Source of the DNA: Microbacterium hominis
GTDB lineage: Bacteria > Actinomycetota > Actinomycetes > Actinomycetales > Microbacteriaceae
DNA: 64,000 nt
Direction: 5' to 3'
Assembly (NCBI RefSeq): GCF_013282805.1
Contig: NZ_CP054038.1
Coordinates: 744,001-808,000, forward strand
Shown: piece by piece, positions 61,464 through 64,000 of the stretch
Position numbering within the stretch: the first letter of the stretch is position 1
Layout: every line of letters begins with the position of its first letter
The notes under the pieces: generated by a model
What the model saw: the letters and a program-made list of their open reading frames with translations, nothing else
Database searches by the model: none
What the model was told of the DNA's origin: nothing
Position numbers and translations under genes: made by a program

Positions 61464-62492
61464 TCAGAGGGGCTCGGCCGCGACCTCGGGGGTCGCGGCG
61501 AGCACCGAGTGGCACCGCGCCAGCCGGTCGAGCCACCACTGCGTGCGCTCCGGCGAGGCGGCGTGCCGGTCGAGGAGATCGGGGTCGGGCACAACCCGCC
61601 CGACCGGGAGCGCCCCGTCGCGCGGTGCGAGCCCGGGCGAGAGCACGTCGGCGAGGAACAGCGACGCCGTGCCGAGTCCGCAGTCGTAGTCGAGGTCCGG
61701 CAGCGCCGCGGCGAGCGTCGCGCCCATCGACAGGCCGATCGAGGTGTCCAGTGCGCTCGAGACGACCGCCGGAAGGCCCGCCTCGGCCACGATCTCCAGG
61801 GCCCGGCGCACCCCGCCGAGCGGCTGCGCCTTCACCACGAGCAGGTCGGCAGCCCCGGCGCGCGCGACCGCGAGGGGGTCGGCGGCCTTGCGCACGCTCT
61901 CGTCGGCGGCGATCGGGATGCCCATGTACTTCACGCGCCGGCGGAGCTCGGCCAGTTCGTCGACGGTTGCGCACGGCTGCTCGACGTACTCCAGGTCGAA
62001 CTCCGCGAGAGCGTGCACGGCGTGCTCGGCCTCGTCCACGTTCCACGCGGCGTTGGCGTCGACGCGGATGCGCCCCTCCGGCCCCATGACCTCGCGCACG
62101 GCGCGCACACGCGCGACGTCGTCGGCGAGCACCTGGCCGCGCTCGGCGACCTTCACTTTCGCGGTGCGGCACCCGTCGAAGCGCGCGAGCACATCGGCGA
62201 CGGCCGTCGCCGTCACCGCCGGCACGGTGGCGTTGACCGGGATCACGTTCCGCACGGGCGCGGGCTGCGGCATCCACCCGAAGTCGATCGCCGCGGCGAG
62301 CCAGGTCGCGGCCTCGGCGTCGTCGTATTCGGCGAAGGGCGAGAACTCGGTCCAGCCCTCGGGGCCTTCGAAGACGACCGCCTCGCGCACGTCGACCCCG
62401 CGGAAGCGGGCCGCCAGCGGCAGGGCGACGACCCGGGCGGAGGCGAGGATCTCGGACAGCGGCGGCGGTGCGGCAAGGCTCACGGCATCCAT
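61464..62492 (-). CDS. menC: o-Succinylbenzoate synthase
   Basis: MenC, an enolase-superfamily enzyme, dehydrates SHCHC in menaquinone synthesis. The 342-aa protein has Lys-x-Lys in TAKVKVAERG near residue 112, metal ligands Asp in RVDANAAW near 143, Glu in VEQPCAT near 171 and Asp in IAADESVRKA near 199, and the second catalytic Lys in LVVKAQPLGG near 222, followed by SSALDTSIGL. The Thr-Ala-Lys-Val-Lys-Val version is usual for actinobacterial MenC. No other men genes are in the window. It converges on the TetR gene. Confidence 0.9.
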   Translation of the reverse strand: MDAVSLAAPPPLSEILASARVVALPLAARFRGVDVREAVVFEGPEGWTEFSPFAEYDDAEAATWLAAAIDFGWMPQPAPVRNVIPVNATVPAVTATAVADVLARFDGCRTAKVKVAERGQVLADDVARVRAVREVMGPEGRIRVDANAAWNVDEAEHAVHALAEFDLEYVEQPCATVDELAELRRRVKYMGIPIAADESVRKAADPLAVARAGAADLLVVKAQPLGGVRRALEIVAEAGLPAVVSSALDTSIGLSMGATLAAALPDLDYDCGLGTASLFLADVLSPGLAPRDGALPVGRVVPDPDLLDRHAASPERTQWWLDRLARCHSVLAATPEVAAEPL

Positions 62493-62577
62493 CCTGCCGT
62501 CGCGCGCGCCGCATCAGAAGACGGATCACCGTTCACGCGACGACACCGAGACGGCCCGACCCCTCATCCGACGCCCC

Positions 62578-62583
62578 TAGGCT
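62578..62583 (+). promoter_or_regulatory. -10 box TAGGCT, leaderless start of the 62590 gene
   Basis: TAGGCT ends exactly 6 nt before ATG 62590. Confidence 0.4.
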
Positions 62584-62589
62584 TTCGCC

Positions 62590-63390
62590 ATGCCTCTTCT
62601 CGACACCCCGGTGCGCCTCGGCGTCCAGCTCGTCCCGCAGCACGTGACCTACCCGCAGATCCGCGAGGCCGTCTTCCGCCTCGAGGAGCTGGGCGTCGAC
62701 ATCATCTTCAACTGGGACCACTTCTACCCGCTCTCGGGTGAGCCCGACGGGCTGCATTTCGAGTCCTGGACGGAGCTGGCCGCGTGGGCCGAGCAGACCG
62801 AGCGCGTGGAATTCGGCGCCCTCGTCAACTGCAACAGCTACCGCAACCCCGACCTGCAGGCCGACATGGCCCGCACGATCGACCACATCTCGGCGAAGGG
62901 CACCGGCACCGGCCGTTTCATCTTCGGCACCGGGTCGGGCTGGTTCCAGCGCGACTACGACGAGTACGGCTACGAGTTCGGCACGGCCGGCTCCCGCCTC
63001 GACGACCTCGCCGACGGCCTCGCGCGCATCGAAGCGCGCTGGGCCAAGCTCAACCCGGCGCCCACGCGCGACATCCCGGTGATGATCGGCGGACAGGGCG
63101 AGCAGAAGACCCTGCGCCTGGTGGCCCGTCACGCCGACATCTGGCACAGCTTCGTGCGCCCCGACGCGCTGGCCCACAAGATCTCGGTGATCGAGAAGTG
63201 GGCCGAGAAGGAGGGGACGGATGCCTCGCGCATCGTCGTCTCGAACGAGCTCGCTCGTCGCACACCGGAGGTCGCCGACGCCCTGTTCGACGCCGGGGCG
63301 CGCCTGTTCACGCTCAACTTCGACGGCCCCGACTACGACTACGACCTCGTGAAGCGGTGGCTCGCCTGGCGCGACGCGAAGAACGCGTGA
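62590..63390 (+). CDS. LLM-class F420-dependent oxidoreductase
   Basis: A 266-aa luciferase-like TIM-barrel protein. VRLGVQLVPQHVTYPQIREA opens the barrel; IIFNWDHFYPLSGEPDGLHFESW near residues 38-60 holds the Asn/Asp-His cofactor contact; GRFIFGTGSGWFQRDYDEYGYEFGT near 108-132 is the F420-type block, and VMIGGQGEQKTLRLVARHADIWH follows near 160. Substrate unknown. It differs from the 16.7-kb homologue in length and sequence. It is 55 bp upstream of metH. Confidence 0.85.
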   Translation: MPLLDTPVRLGVQLVPQHVTYPQIREAVFRLEELGVDIIFNWDHFYPLSGEPDGLHFESWTELAAWAEQTERVEFGALVNCNSYRNPDLQADMARTIDHISAKGTGTGRFIFGTGSGWFQRDYDEYGYEFGTAGSRLDDLADGLARIEARWAKLNPAPTRDIPVMIGGQGEQKTLRLVARHADIWHSFVRPDALAHKISVIEKWAEKEGTDASRIVVSNELARRTPEVADALFDAGARLFTLNFDGPDYDYDLVKRWLAWRDAKNA

Positions 63391-63445
63391 CGCCGCGTGG
63401 CGGGCGCCCGGGTGCCCGGTCACCCGCGCGACTAGAATCGCGCGG

Positions 63446-64000
63446 GTGACAGGCACCGCTCCGGCCCCCCGCTTCGCCCTCGACATCGAGGGGGTTCCGC
63501 GTCCGGCGCGATCGCAGGCGCTGCTCGACGCGCTCGCCGCGCGCGTGGTCATCGCCGACGGCGCGATGGGCACGATGCTGCAGCGGCACGACCTCTCGAT
63601 CGAGACCGACTTCGCCGGGCTCGAGGGCTGCAACGAGATCCTCAACGAGACGCGTCCCGATGTGGTCGCCGCGATCCATGACGCCTACTACGCCGTCGGG
63701 GTCGACGCCGTCGAGACCAACACGTTCGGCGCCAACTGGTCGAACCTGTCGGACTACGGCATCGACGATCGCATCGCCGACCTCGCCGAGAAGGGCGCCC
63801 GCATCGCCCGCGAGCGCGCCGAGGCCGCCGAGGCCGGCGACGGGCGCATGCGCTGGGTGCTCGGCTCCATGGGACCCGGCACGAAGCTGCCGAGCCTCGG
63901 CCACACCACGTACGAGCACCTGCGCGAGACCTTCGCGCTGCAGGCCGAGGGGCTGATCGACGGCGGAGCCGACGCGTTCCTCGTGGAGACCTCGCAGGAT
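63446..64000 (+). CDS. metH: Cobalamin-dependent methionine synthase, N-terminal part
   Basis: MetH moves a methyl group from methyl-tetrahydrofolate through cobalamin to homocysteine. The first 185 residues are present and the frame runs off the right end. The homocysteine-binding barrel begins VVIADGAMGTMLQRHDL (about residues 34-50), then GCNEILNETRPDVVAAIHDAYYAVGVDAVETNTFGANWSNL, as in MetH. A Zn-ligand Cys lies beyond the window. TAGAAT lies 7 nt before GTG 63446, suggesting a leaderless mRNA, so no cobalamin riboswitch leader is expected, and none is seen in the 55-bp gap. Confidence 0.92.
   Translation, partial: MTGTAPAPRFALDIEGVPRPARSQALLDALAARVVIADGAMGTMLQRHDLSIETDFAGLEGCNEILNETRPDVVAAIHDAYYAVGVDAVETNTFGANWSNLSDYGIDDRIADLAEKGARIARERAEAAEAGDGRMRWVLGSMGPGTKLPSLGHTTYEHLRETFALQAEGLIDGGADAFLVETSQD

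Noticed and set aside
57746..61594. Very long open frames on both strands across the MMPL and TetR genes
   Set aside because: They lack any recognisable domain, while the MMPL and TetR frames have all family motifs, proper starts and a shared operator.
63391..63445. Cobalamin riboswitch before metH
   Set aside because: The gap is only 55 bp, and a TAGAAT box 7 nt before the start suggests a leaderless transcript, leaving no room for a riboswitch.

Overview
The window is about 70% G+C, densely coded, and uses GTG and TTG starts freely. Gene content (BldC-type regulator, bS22, non-discriminating AspRS, system II cytochrome c maturation, menaquinone enzyme MenC, F420-type oxidoreductases, lipase-maturation-factor homologue) points to a member of the Microbacteriaceae, most likely Microbacterium. 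I see no rRNA, tRNA, CRISPR array or intact insertion sequence.

Layout. 1-11.8 kb: end of an SGNH hydrolase, small membrane protein, nucleosidase, an array of 84-bp repeats, lipase maturation factor, FAD oxidoreductase, a degenerate phosphopantetheinyl-transferase-like protein, NAD synthetase and a three-part TM0106/RNase H/helicase protein. 11.9-22 kb: DUF3467, a GC-only low-complexity tract, a membrane protein coupled to a fold-III PLP decarboxylase, upp, tadA, DUF2306, an F420 oxidoreductase, a CDF transporter, an alpha/beta hydrolase and proC. 20.8-25 kb: two complete Trk/Ktr potassium uptake pairs facing each other. 25-29 kb: small regulators, bS22, rhodanese, glutaredoxin-like, phosphatase, aspS. 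28.9-35 kb: DUF368 and a histidine phosphatase-TlpA-CcdA-ResB-CcsB run for cytochrome c assembly. 35-37 kb: cystathionine lyase/synthase and Lrp.

37.2-55.3 kb is the most interesting part: a LacI-controlled carbohydrate island. It encodes the LacI repressor, a ROK kinase and mannose-6-phosphate isomerase, an ABC sugar importer (no ATPase), a cytoplasmic six-hairpin glycosidase, an SGNH esterase, and two DUF4185-type beta-propellers (one secreted, one not). A complete oxidative aldose pathway follows: mutarotase-like protein, dehydrogenase, lactonase, UxuA-like dehydratase, second dehydrogenase and FAH-type diketo-acid hydrolase. Five matching operators (consensus close to TTGGTAACGATACCAA) sit before lacI, the ROK kinase, the ABC genes and in the divergent promoter at 49.9 kb, so the pieces behave as one regulon. 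The glycan is unknown. DUF4185 and the L-fucose/D-arabinose-type oxidative route make D-arabinan-like glycans one candidate; mannose-containing glycans fit the kinase/isomerase.

55.4-64 kb: a TetR-controlled YhgE/Pip-MMPL pair (the MMPL protein carries a dead ABC-ATPase domain at its end), menC, an F420 oxidoreductase and the start of metH.

Two global points. Six single-base frameshifts, all in G/C homopolymers and all in the first 22 kb, break five otherwise normal genes, which looks like sequencing error. Many housekeeping genes have a TANNNT -10 box exactly 5-7 nt before the start codon, so their mRNAs are probably leaderless, whereas the LacI island mostly uses Shine-Dalgarno sites.
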